Assembly: GCA_020345805.1 (NCBI GenBank)
Contig: CP070772.1
Coordinates: 2,695,630 to 2,734,953, forward strand
Reading direction: 5' to 3'
Origin: Phycisphaerales bacterium
GTDB lineage: Bacteria; Planctomycetota; Phycisphaerae; Phycisphaerales; SM1A02
Length of the DNA stretch: 39,324 nucleotides
Shown: one piece after another, positions 16,473 to 24,463 of the stretch
Position numbering within the stretch: position 1 is the stretch's first letter
How the letters are laid out: the number at the start of each line of letters is the position of its first letter
The notes under the pieces: generated by a model
What the model saw: only the letters and a program-made list of their open reading frames with translations
Told to the model about the DNA's origin: nothing
Database searches by the model: none
Program-made: the position numbers and the translations under genes

Positions 16473-19322
16473 TCACCGCTGACTTTCCGCCGGCGGCGGG
16501 GAATCACCGATCAGGGCCTCCACTTCCGCCAGGAACGAACGATTCTCATCGATCTTCCCGATGTCGGGCTGAAGCATGAGTGTGCGCAGCCTTTCCAGAG
16601 CGGCGAGCGCCTCGGCTTCATTTCCGAGCTGATAATGGGCCATGGCGATGAAGGCGACATCGGCCGGCACGCCGCCCTCGTACTGCTCTGAATACCACGC
16701 ATCGGACCGCGCCAGTGTGATCAGCGCCTCGGCGTACCGCCCCAGACGATACTGAAGCACGCCCACCGTGTTGGTGAATGCGGGATCGCCGACGCGATCG
16801 GCCAGGGCCTGTTCGATGGTGGCGAGTGCGAAGAGATAGTCCGCTTTGGTCTGCCCCGGCATTCGGGCAATGTCCCAGGCAAGATTGCCAAGATTCCTCA
16901 CCGCGTTGTCAAAAAGTCCTGCATCTCCGATCGACCGGGCGGCCTCAACCACCTCCCGGCAAAGCGGAATCGCCTCTTTGGTGAAGCCCAGTTTCCTGAA
17001 CGCCATTGTGATGTCGTTGAGGATCACTCCCATGGTCTGCCGGTCGGTCCCGGCGACTTGACGGGCATACGCGATGAACTCAAGCCGGGAGGGCAGGTAC
17101 TGGTCGTAGGGGATCTTGCGGCTCTCCAGGATGCGCCACAGGCCGCGGAGGGCCATGGTCCGGTGCCGCGCGGCCAGATCGCCGTCCTGCCGGAAGGTTT
17201 CCGCGGCCTCGAGGAGCAGTGATTCGGCGGTGTCCAGATCGCCCTCGTCCAGATACATGAACGCATACTCGGTGAGAAGCCGGGCGACGAGGAGATTGGG
17301 GGGCGGAAGCGCCTGCCGCCAGGCCTCGATGTGTTCGGGGACCAGGGCTCTCATCTCGTCTGCCTTCCCCGCCATTGCCAGGATGTTGGCCAGAGCATGG
17401 TAAGTCAGGGCAATCTGGAGCCGCTGGTGCGGGGCAACGGTCTGCCTGATGCGCAGGGCCTCCCTCAACAACGATTCGGCCTCGTCGAAGTCGCCGCGGT
17501 TGGTCAGCACCTGGGCCAGATAAGCCAGGGTCTCACAAGCCGCCAGCGTTTCGTTCCCGGGCAGGGCCTGGATGATCTGAAGAGATTCCCGGAGCGCTTC
17601 TTCGGCGGCCAGATCGTCACCCTTGGTCATCAGCAACATGCCGAGACGGCTGAGCGTGGTTCCCACGTTGATGTTGTCGTTGCCGTAAAGGTCGCGCCAG
17701 ATGCGCAGCGACTCGCGATAAAGCCCCTCTGCAGCCACCAGATCGCCGGAGGACTGAAGCTGAACGGCGCGGCTGCAGAGGGTGGCGGCGACGGTGGCGT
17801 GGTCGTCGCCGAACACCTCGCGGGCCGCGGCCATCACCCCCTCGACGTCCGCGTCCTGCGAGACGGCCACTTCCGGATTGGTGGAGATGAACAGGTCCTG
17901 CAGCAGGTCCGCGATGCGCTGCGAACGCTCAGCTTCCATACGGGCTTCCGCTCTGGCGATCTCGGCCTGCCGGGCTTCCTGCGTCGCCTGCACCAGCCCG
18001 ATGGTGGCCAGCGTCAGGCCCACGATCAGGGCTGCGGCCACGAAAGTGCCCGCCGAAACTCCCACCCGGTGGCGATTGACGAACTTGCGGAACTTGTAAA
18101 ACACGCTGGGCGGGCCGGCCATCACCGGCTCGCTGTTCAGGTGACGGACGATGTCGCTGGCCAGTTCGCTCGCCGACTGGTAGCGACGGGTGCGATCCTT
18201 CTCCATCGCCTTCATCACGATCCAGTCCAGATCCCCGCGCATGAGCTTGCTCAGCGAGCCGGGTTCGGCGCGGCGGTGTTTGGAGATCTGCTCGTCGCCC
18301 CCTTCGGTCGCCAGGGTGTCCACGCGAGTGGACGGCCTGGGCGGATCGACCTCGCGGATGATTCGCTGGATCTCGCCGTAGGCCGCCTGCCTCAGCGTCT
18401 TGGGATCGAACGGAGTCGTGCCGGTGAGCAGCTCGTAGAGGAGCACGCCCAGCGAGTAGATGTCGGTGCGGGTATCCACATCCAGGCCGCTGATCTCGGC
18501 CTGGTCCGGGCTCATGTATTCGGGCGTCCCGATGAACTGTCGGAACTCCGTGAACAGCGTCTTCTCGGTCAGGCGGTGGCCGGTGGCCTTTGCGATGCCG
18601 AAGTCGATCACCTTGGGGACCGGGCGGCTGTCGTGCAGCGTCACCAGGATGTTGGTGGGTTTCAGGTCGCGGTGAATGACGCCCTTCTGATGAGCGTGCT
18701 GGACCGCCCCGCAGACCTGGAGAAACAGGTCCAGACGTTCGCGCGTCGACAGCTTCTGCTTGTCGCAGTACTCGGTGAGCGGGATTCCTTTCACCAGCTC
18801 CATGATGAAGTACGGCCGGCCGGTCTCCGTCGCTCCTGCTTCCAGCACCTTGGCGATGTTGGGATGATCCATCATCGCCAGGGCCTGCCGCTCGGCCTCG
18901 AAGCGGGCGATGACCTGCTTGGTGTCCATGCCGAGCTTGATGATCTTCAGGGCGACCTTGCGGCGCACCGGCTCCTCCTGCTCGGCCATATAGACCGCCC
19001 CGAACCCACCCTCGCCGATCTGCTGGAGAATCTTGTAGTTGCCGATCCTCGTGCCGGCCTTTTCGGTCAACGGGCCACGCTCCACGAGCGGGGCACCGGA
19101 CGAATCGCGATCGACCATGACGGCCCGGAAACCTTCGCCGCTGGGAGAGATCTCGATACGCTCGGTCCGGTTGTCGCAATGGGCGAGCAACGACTCCACT
19201 TCGCCCCTCAACTCGAGATCGCCATCGCAGGTCTCGTCGAGGAAGGACGCGCGGTCCGGTGGTTCCAGTACTCTGGCCCGGTGGAAGAGTTCCTCAACTC
19301 TCTGGAATTTGTCCTGTTCCAT
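16473..19322 (-). CDS. Membrane Ser/Thr protein kinase with TPR sensor domain
   Basis: Protein of 949 residues. An N-terminal helical lead (about 1-60) of the kind found in planctomycete kinases precedes a full Hanks-type kinase domain: Gly loop IGEGGFGAVY (102-111), catalytic Lys126 in VALKIIK, HRDLKPTN (217-224, catalytic Asp219), DFG (240-242) and GTPEYMSPDQAE (266-276, with Asp where most relatives have Glu). A single membrane helix (about 421-444) leads into a coiled stretch and roughly 450 residues of tetratricopeptide-like helical repeats (e.g. AAEGLYRESLRIW, AAEEALRESLQII, EAESLLREALRIR). The kinase lies in the cytoplasm and the TPR part would be outside it. The sigma factor gene directly upstream (114 bases) strongly suggests a signalling pair. 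Its targets cannot be read from the sequence. Confidence 0.95.
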   Translation of the reverse strand: MEQDKFQRVEELFHRARVLEPPDRASFLDETCDGDLELRGEVESLLAHCDNRTERIEISPSGEGFRAVMVDRDSSGAPLVERGPLTEKAGTRIGNYKILQQIGEGGFGAVYMAEQEEPVRRKVALKIIKLGMDTKQVIARFEAERQALAMMDHPNIAKVLEAGATETGRPYFIMELVKGIPLTEYCDKQKLSTRERLDLFLQVCGAVQHAHQKGVIHRDLKPTNILVTLHDSRPVPKVIDFGIAKATGHRLTEKTLFTEFRQFIGTPEYMSPDQAEISGLDVDTRTDIYSLGVLLYELLTGTTPFDPKTLRQAAYGEIQRIIREVDPPRPSTRVDTLATEGGDEQISKHRRAEPGSLSKLMRGDLDWIVMKAMEKDRTRRYQSASELASDIVRHLNSEPVMAGPPSVFYKFRKFVNRHRVGVSAGTFVAAALIVGLTLATIGLVQATQEARQAEIARAEARMEAERSQRIADLLQDLFISTNPEVAVSQDADVEGVMAAAREVFGDDHATVAATLCSRAVQLQSSGDLVAAEGLYRESLRIWRDLYGNDNINVGTTLSRLGMLLMTKGDDLAAEEALRESLQIIQALPGNETLAACETLAYLAQVLTNRGDFDEAESLLREALRIRQTVAPHQRLQIALTYHALANILAMAGKADEMRALVPEHIEAWRQALPPPNLLVARLLTEYAFMYLDEGDLDTAESLLLEAAETFRQDGDLAARHRTMALRGLWRILESRKIPYDQYLPSRLEFIAYARQVAGTDRQTMGVILNDITMAFRKLGFTKEAIPLCREVVEAARSIGDAGLFDNAVRNLGNLAWDIARMPGQTKADYLFALATIEQALADRVGDPAFTNTVGVLQYRLGRYAEALITLARSDAWYSEQYEGGVPADVAFIAMAHYQLGNEAEALAALERLRTLMLQPDIGKIDENRSFLAEVEALIGDSPPPAESQR

Positions 19323-19436
19323 TTCAGAACACCAACCATATTCAGAGGGGACTGCGCCGCTTCGATACGCGGGATTCGGGGTGATCGGGTCTCAAGTCAT
19401 GGCTCACGGGGAGGATCGGATGCATCAGGCTGCCCT

Positions 19437-20030
19437 TCAGTCTGAGATGGCCGCTTCGCGGCCCAGCCAGGCCTTGGCGAAGGACCAGTCCCGTTCGACG
19501 GTGGCCCGCGAGATGCCGAGCGATTCCGCTATCTCCCGAATCTCCAGGCCCCAGATCACCCTCAACCTGACAACATCGGCCTTGCGCTGATCCAGCTTCT
19601 CCAGACGTCCCAGCGCATCCACCAGAGATTCCACTTCGATGCTTCGAGTCTCCATCCCCACGGCGCCGGTGCCGGGAGGTCCCTCCAGGGACAAGGTGAT
19701 TCGCTGCCGCCCGCCGCCCCGCTTGGCGGCCCGGCGCTTGCGCTGATAATCAACCAGCACTCTCAGCATCAGCTTGGTGGCGATGGCGAAGAACTGGCCG
19801 CGGTTGTCGTAGGACTTGCGCTGCTTTATCAGTCGCAGGAACGATTCGTTGACCAGGGCCGCCGGTTCGAGCGTGATGCCGGGCAGGCCCCGCCCGAACT
19901 GCTCGGCCATGTGCCGCTCCGCCACCCGCTGCAGGTCCGTATAGACCGCCCCCATCAGATCGTCCATGGCGCCTTCGCGGCCGGCATCGACTTCCCCCAG
20001 AAGGCGGGTGATGTCATCGGACGCGCCCAT
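19437..20030 (-). CDS. ECF-type RNA polymerase sigma factor (planctomycete subfamily)
   Basis: Protein of 197 residues. Region 2 spans about 20-95 and includes LYTDLQRVAERHM-like and ALVNESFLRLIKQ elements and FFAIATKLMLRVLVDYQRKRRAAKRGG, the basic stretch that ends region 2. Region 4 (about 135-190) has RLEKLDQRKADVVRLRVIWG followed by the HTH LEIREIAESLGISRATVERDW. The T-L-E-P-x-A-L-V-N-E-x-(Y/F)-x-R-L signature is that of the PF07638/TIGR02999 group, abundant in planctomycetes and commonly found next to Ser/Thr kinases. The start at 20030 has a GGAGAGG ribosome site three to six bases upstream. It leads a likely two-gene operon with the kinase and could be controlled by it; no anti-sigma gene is visible. 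Confidence 0.95.
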   Translation of the reverse strand: MGASDDITRLLGEVDAGREGAMDDLMGAVYTDLQRVAERHMAEQFGRGLPGITLEPAALVNESFLRLIKQRKSYDNRGQFFAIATKLMLRVLVDYQRKRRAAKRGGGRQRITLSLEGPPGTGAVGMETRSIEVESLVDALGRLEKLDQRKADVVRLRVIWGLEIREIAESLGISRATVERDWSFAKAWLGREAAISD

Positions 20031-20181
20031 GTGCCTCTCCGGTGGGCCTCGCGGATGAAAACACCAGTGTAACAGCCGTCGGGCAGTTCTACCGCTTCAT
20101 TCACCTTTCGAGGCACATAAACGCGGCCTCCGCCCCGCCGATAACCGGTGAGCGGGGAGGCTCGGATGGGTGAGCAGGGAA

Positions 20182-20210
20182 TTGACCAAATCAGCCTGGC
20201 CCGGCATGAT
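20182..20210 (+). promoter_or_regulatory. Candidate sigma-70-like promoter of the metal-transport operon
   Basis: TTGACC (20182-20187) and CATGAT (20205-20210) are separated by 17 bases and would start transcription about 80 bases before the ABC binding-protein gene. Matches are five of six and four of six to the consensus. A second TTGACC at about 20215 has no good partner. An imperfect dyad CCCCGC/GCGGGG (20133-20138, 20152-20157) lies just upstream and could be an operator; it does not look like a standard Zur or MntR box. Confidence 0.3.
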
Positions 20211-20296
20211 GCGATTGACCGGATGAGCCATGTCGCTCGCGGGCCGCGGGCCGGACCTGAGGCACCAACGCGGGCCCCGGCGTGGAGTGTGTACCG

Positions 20297-21226
20297 ATGG
20301 AACGTGCCTGCCGCGGTGCAATCGCGATCTGCCTGCTCGTTATGTCACTGGCCGGTTGTCAGAAGCAACCGCTTCCCGAACAAGACGCCGGACGCGTTCC
20401 GGTCGTGGTCAGCGTCCTTCCGCAGAAGTGGCTGGTGGATCGAATCGGCGGCGATCACGTCGAGGTGCTGGCGATCGTCTCCGGCGGCGAAAGCCCCGCC
20501 ACTTATCAGCCCACGGACGTCCAGGTGACCGCGCTGATGAAAGCTAAAGCGTACTTCCGCATTGGAGTACCCTTCGAGAACGGCCCGTGGTTTTCGGCGA
20601 TCCGCCAGGCGCGCAGCCTGCGCATCGTCGATGTCCGGAATGGAATCACGCTGCGACAGATAGACGAGCACGATCACGGCGAAGAAGAGCATGATCATGC
20701 CGCGGGCGGCGATCCGCACATCTGGCTGAGCCCGGGCCTGCTGAAGATCCAGGCCCGCACCGTGAGCGAGACCTTGAACGACCTCGATCCGGATCGACGC
20801 GCGGACTACGAGCGAAATCTGCGTCAGTTGGAAGCGGAACTCGATGAGCTTGATGCGGTGCTGCGGGCGAAGCTGGAGCCGGTTCGCGGCCGGATGTTTT
20901 TCGTTTTCCATCCCGCCTGGGGTTACTTCGCCGACGAGTACGGCCTGAAGCAACTGGCGGTGGAGATCGAGGGCAAGGAGCCGGGGGATGCGGACTTGAC
21001 CCGGCTGCAGCGGGAGGCTCGCGAGGCCGGAGCCAGGGTGCTGTTTGTCCAGAGGCAGATATCCGCACGATCGGCGGAAGCGGTCGCCCAGGCCATCGGC
21101 GGCCGGGTGGAAGTCCTGGATCCGCTTGCGGCCGACGTCCCCGCGAACCTGCTACGCGTGGCCGAGGCGCTGCGGGCAGCGTATTCTGATGCCGGTGAAC
21201 CGGACTTCCGATCAGAACGTGATTGA
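20297..21226 (+). CDS. Metal ABC transporter binding lipoprotein (ZnuA-like)
   Basis: Substrate-binding protein of 309 residues for zinc or manganese import (cluster A-I family). I use ATG 20297, which has GGAG nine bases upstream; an in-frame GTG five codons earlier is less likely. A lipoprotein signal is clear: LLVMSLAGC with the lipidated Cys21. A His-rich acidic loop (residues about 124-140, DEHDHGEEEHDH) comes before DPHIWLSP, as in zinc-type proteins. Expected metal ligands are His141, His205 (FVFHPAWGYF) and Asp275 (VLDPLA). The first ligand position, normally His in a D-P-H-x-Y-x-P motif, is Ala68 here (SPATYQPTD). The ATPase gene starts inside its last 38 bases, so the three genes form one operon. 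Zinc is favoured over manganese by the His loop but not proven. Confidence 0.93.
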   Translation: MERACRGAIAICLLVMSLAGCQKQPLPEQDAGRVPVVVSVLPQKWLVDRIGGDHVEVLAIVSGGESPATYQPTDVQVTALMKAKAYFRIGVPFENGPWFSAIRQARSLRIVDVRNGITLRQIDEHDHGEEEHDHAAGGDPHIWLSPGLLKIQARTVSETLNDLDPDRRADYERNLRQLEAELDELDAVLRAKLEPVRGRMFFVFHPAWGYFADEYGLKQLAVEIEGKEPGDADLTRLQREAREAGARVLFVQRQISARSAEAVAQAIGGRVEVLDPLAADVPANLLRVAEALRAAYSDAGEPDFRSERD

Positions 21227-22070
21227 GGTCGAGAACGTCACCTTCGCCTATCCCTCCCAGGAAATGGGCGAGCCGGCGTTGGAGGATGTGAGCCTGCGCG
21301 TCGACGCGAGAGACTTCCTGGGCATCATCGGTCCCAACGGCGGGGGAAAGACCACTCTGTTGCTGCTAATACTGGGGCTGCTGAAGCCCCAGCGTGGTTC
21401 AGTGAAAGTGTTCGGGCTGCCGCCGGCACAGGGCCGGCGCCGCATCGGTTATGTGCCGCAGCACGCGGGGATCGATCTGTCCGCGCCTGCCAGCGTCCTG
21501 GACGTGGTGCTCACCGGCCGAGTCGGCGAATCGTCGTGGGGGCCGAGGTTCACACGGCGGCATCTTGAAGCCGCCGAGAGCGCGTTGCAGCAGACCGGCA
21601 CCGCAGACCTGGCAAAACGCCCCATAGGCTCCCTATCCGGCGGGCAGCGCCAGCGGGTCCTGATCGCCCGGGCCCTGGCCGCCGATGCCCGGGCGCTGCT
21701 GTTGGACGAACCGACGGCGGGTATTGACGCCCATATGGAACAGAGCCTGACCGATCTGCTCCATCGCCTGAACGAATCGCTGCCGATCGTGATGGTCAGC
21801 CACGACGTCTCGTTTGTCTCCCGTCACCTCAAGCGGGTGGCGTGTCTCAACCGGAGGCTGACGTCCCATCCGGCGGCCGAGGTGACGCAAGAGGTGATCG
21901 CCGAGATGTATCACGGCGATATACGTGCGGTACTTCACGACGAAAGTTGTCCGCTGGCCGAACCCGGCTGCGACTACGGCTGTTCGGATGATGAGGATGG
22001 TCCCGCAAGCGGTTCCGGCCCGCGGGCATCGGCAAATCCGGACGGCCCGAGTGGAGGGGGCGATCGATGA
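21189..22070 (+). CDS. Metal ABC transporter ATPase (ZnuC-like)
   Basis: Protein of 293 residues with Walker A GPNGGGKTT, Q-loop YVPQHAGID, signature LSGGQRQR, Walker B LLLDEPTAGID and the H-loop VMVSHDVSFV. Start ATG 21189 gives the natural ATPase N-terminus (VIEVENVTFAYPSQ); the frame is open upstream but encodes nonsense there. It overlaps the binding-protein gene by 38 bases and the permease gene by four (ATGA). The C-terminus extends past the usual end with a Cys/His/Asp-rich segment (YHGDIRAVLHDESCPLAEPG, then CDYGC and DDEDG) that could bind the transported metal. It energises uptake through the neighbouring permease. Confidence 0.94.
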   Translation: MPVNRTSDQNVIEVENVTFAYPSQEMGEPALEDVSLRVDARDFLGIIGPNGGGKTTLLLLILGLLKPQRGSVKVFGLPPAQGRRRIGYVPQHAGIDLSAPASVLDVVLTGRVGESSWGPRFTRRHLEAAESALQQTGTADLAKRPIGSLSGGQRQRVLIARALAADARALLLDEPTAGIDAHMEQSLTDLLHRLNESLPIVMVSHDVSFVSRHLKRVACLNRRLTSHPAAEVTQEVIAEMYHGDIRAVLHDESCPLAEPGCDYGCSDDEDGPASGSGPRASANPDGPSGGGDR

Positions 22071-23038
22071 TCCGATTCTTTCAGGATATGCCGGCCAATC
22101 CCTTCCTCATCACGGGCCTTCTGGCCGGCGTTCTGTCGGGACTTGCCTGCGGGTTCATCGGCCCCTACGTGATCACCCGACGCATGGTGTTTCTGGCCGG
22201 GGCGATCGCACACATCGCGGTGGGCGGGATCGGAGCGGCGATCTTCATTCAATACCACCTGCGGCGCCGCCTCGGTGAGGGGGCCGACGCGATGGACCTG
22301 GCCGCGCTGTACGAGCAGCATCCGCTGTTCGCGAGGCTCGATCCCTTGCTCCCGACCCTGGGGGCGTTCGCGGCCGCGCTGGCCGGGGCGGTGTTGATCG
22401 GACTGGTCCATCAGCGGGTCCGCGAGCGCATCGACACGCTGGTCGGGGCGATGTGGGCGGTGGGGATGGCGATCGGCGTTCTTCTGATCAAGTTCACTCC
22501 CGGCTATCACACGGAGCTGATGAGCTACCTCTTCGGCAACATCGCCTTCGTGCCGTGGAGTGAAATCCGTCTTATGCTCCTGCTCAACGCCATCATCCTC
22601 GTGGTCGTGCTTCTGCTGCACAAGCGCTTGCTGGCGGTCTGCCTGGACGAGCAGCACGCGAGACTGAGCGGCATCAACGTCCCGACCGTGAACATCGTGC
22701 TGCTGTGCCTGGTCGCCCTGACGGTGATCTGCCTCATCCGGGTGGTGGGTCTGATCCTGGTCCTGGCCCTGCTGACGCTTCCCGCCGCGACGGCCGGCCA
22801 TCATCTGCGGCGTCTTGCGCCCATGATGCTCGCCTCATCCGTTCTCTGCATACTGCTGGCGACGGTGCCGCGCATCGCGGTTTACGGCACGCGCCTGAGT
22901 CCGGAGGCGGCGATCGTGCTTGCCGCGGCCGCCGTGTATCTGCTGTCGGTGCTGCTGAGTCGCAGGCGCGCCGGCTCGCGTTCCTCCGCTCGCCCGCACC
23001 GGGCGGAGGGGCGGATTCTCAAGCAGAGCGAATCCTGA
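22067..23038 (+). CDS. Metal ABC transporter permease (ZnuB/ABC-3 family)
   Basis: Protein of 323 residues with about eight membrane segments. The ABC-3 family pattern is clear in GPYVITRRMVFLAGAIAHIAVGG near the N-terminus, GYHTELMSYLFGNIAFV in the middle and RVVGLILVLALLTLPAATAG towards the end. A loop of about 45 residues (roughly 66-105, including DAMDLAALYEQHPLFARLDP) between early helices is longer than in E. coli ZnuB. The C-terminal tail is basic and disordered. Its ATG overlaps the ATPase stop by four bases. It forms the channel for zinc or manganese. Confidence 0.93.
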   Translation: MIRFFQDMPANPFLITGLLAGVLSGLACGFIGPYVITRRMVFLAGAIAHIAVGGIGAAIFIQYHLRRRLGEGADAMDLAALYEQHPLFARLDPLLPTLGAFAAALAGAVLIGLVHQRVRERIDTLVGAMWAVGMAIGVLLIKFTPGYHTELMSYLFGNIAFVPWSEIRLMLLLNAIILVVVLLLHKRLLAVCLDEQHARLSGINVPTVNIVLLCLVALTVICLIRVVGLILVLALLTLPAATAGHHLRRLAPMMLASSVLCILLATVPRIAVYGTRLSPEAAIVLAAAAVYLLSVLLSRRRAGSRSSARPHRAEGRILKQSES

Positions 23039-23068
23039 CGCCGGGCGCGGACGCTGCCGCTGCCAGAA

Positions 23069-23086
23069 GATATGTTGACGCATATC
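23069..23086. promoter_or_regulatory. Perfect palindrome upstream of rhaI, likely operator
   Basis: GATATG (23069-23074) and CATATC (23081-23086) are exact inverted repeats around a six-base centre (TTGACG). The site lies 31 bases past the permease stop and 65 bases before the rhaI ATG. It is an AT-rich island in GC-rich DNA. The TTGACG centre could double as a -35 element, but no good -10 follows. It recalls Zur boxes of some proteobacteria (GATATGTT...CATATC), yet its place favours control of rhaI. No regulator gene is adjacent. Confidence 0.4.
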
Positions 23087-23151
23087 GGTTCGTGAGCGGA
23101 TTCCGAGACCGGCCTCGACTCTCAAGGACGGACTTGAAAGGAGAACGGTGA

Positions 23152-24348
23152 ATGACCCTGCCCAGGCATGCCAGCGAAGAGACGATCGCCTCGCGATTGG
23201 ACCGGTTTGCGATCGAGACCCCGTCCTGGGGATACGCCGACACCGGAACGCGCTTCGGGAAGTTCCTGCAGGCGGCCGCGGCAACGACCACCGAGGAGAA
23301 GCTCGCTGATGCCGGGCAGGTGCATCGGTTCACCGGCTGCTGCCCCACGGTGGCGGTCCATGTGCTGTGGGATTTCCCCGAGGGGCAGGACCCGGCGACT
23401 GTCGCCGCCTGCGCGATTACCTGCGGCGTGAGGATCGGCTCGATCAACCCCAACGTCTTCCAGGACCAGTGCTACAAGTTTGGCTCGCTGGGCAACCGTG
23501 ACGAAGCGGTCCGCAGGCGGGCGATCGATCATATCTGCCGGAGCATCGCCATCGGCGAGGCGGTCGGTTCCGATCTGCTCAGCCTCTGGTTCGCCGACGG
23601 CTCCAACTATCCCGGGCAGGTGAGCATCCGTCGGCGCAAGCGATGGTTTGCCGAAGGCCTGCGCGAGATTCACGAGTCGATGCCCGCCGGGATGAGAATG
23701 CTCCTGGAGTACAAGCCCTTCGAGCCGGCGTTCTATCACACGGATATCGCCGACTGGGGTATGGCTTACGCGCTGGCCAGGCACGCCGGTCCGCGGGCGC
23801 GGGTGCTCGTGGACACGGGTCATCACCTCCCCGGCTCAAACATCGAGCAGATCGTCGCGTTCCTCATCGACGAGGACATGCTCGGCGGCTTTCATTTCAA
23901 CGATCGGAAGTACGCCGATGACGATCTGACCATGGGGAGCATCGATCCATACCAGCTCTTCAGGATCTTCTTCGAGATCACCTCTGCCGAACGCGACCGT
24001 GGCGCGGATCTGGACATCGCCTACATGATCGATCAGTCGCACAACCTCAAGCCGAAGATCGAGGCGATGATCCAGAGCGTGCTCGCCGCGCAGGGCCTCT
24101 TCACGCGGGCGCTGCTGGTTGACCACGAAGCTCTCGAGCAGGCGAGACGGCAGGATGATGTCGTGGCAGCGGAGCGTGTGCTGCTGGATGCTTACGAGAC
24201 GGATGTCCGGCCGTTCCTCGCCGAGTACCGGCGGGCAAGGTCGATTCCCGAAGATCCGCTGACCGCCTTCCGGGAGAGCGGCTACAGCGCGGCCGCCGCG
24301 GCGGAACGCGGCCCGCGGAAGAAAAGCGACGGCGGCGCATACGCCTGA
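23152..24348 (+). CDS. rhaI: L-rhamnose isomerase (RhaI / Pseudomonas stutzeri type)
   Basis: Protein of 398 residues that converts L-rhamnose to L-rhamnulose. AAAGGAG stands nine bases before the ATG. It is a TIM-barrel sugar isomerase. Metal ligands can be placed by spacing against the P. stutzeri enzyme, as I recall it (Glu219, Asp254, His281, Asp327): here Glu186 (LLEYKPFE), Asp221 (LVDTGHH), His248 (GFHFND) and Asp294 (YMIDQSH), with identical intervals of 35, 27 and 46. The second-metal residues also match (His224, Asp256, Asp258), as does the nearby Ser296. This makes it the RhaI type and not the E. coli RhaA type. Related enzymes accept other sugars such as L-mannose and D-allose. Rhamnulokinase follows 115 bases downstream. 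Confidence 0.93.
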   Translation: MTLPRHASEETIASRLDRFAIETPSWGYADTGTRFGKFLQAAAATTTEEKLADAGQVHRFTGCCPTVAVHVLWDFPEGQDPATVAACAITCGVRIGSINPNVFQDQCYKFGSLGNRDEAVRRRAIDHICRSIAIGEAVGSDLLSLWFADGSNYPGQVSIRRRKRWFAEGLREIHESMPAGMRMLLEYKPFEPAFYHTDIADWGMAYALARHAGPRARVLVDTGHHLPGSNIEQIVAFLIDEDMLGGFHFNDRKYADDDLTMGSIDPYQLFRIFFEITSAERDRGADLDIAYMIDQSHNLKPKIEAMIQSVLAAQGLFTRALLVDHEALEQARRQDDVVAAERVLLDAYETDVRPFLAEYRRARSIPEDPLTAFRESGYSAAAAAERGPRKKSDGGAYA

Positions 24349-24463
24349 GCATCACTGCGGCGGAGTTCAGACCGCTCCATAGCCTCTGCCTCGTGCTGTG
24401 ATTGGCGGCAGGGTCGGCCCCTCGGTATCCTCAGATCCCCGCCCCATTACGGAGAAGCCGACC

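Noticed and set aside
17331..19445. Plus-strand open frame of 704 codons opposite the kinase
   Set aside because: It is antisense to an intact kinase gene with all catalytic motifs, and the translation has no recognisable domain.
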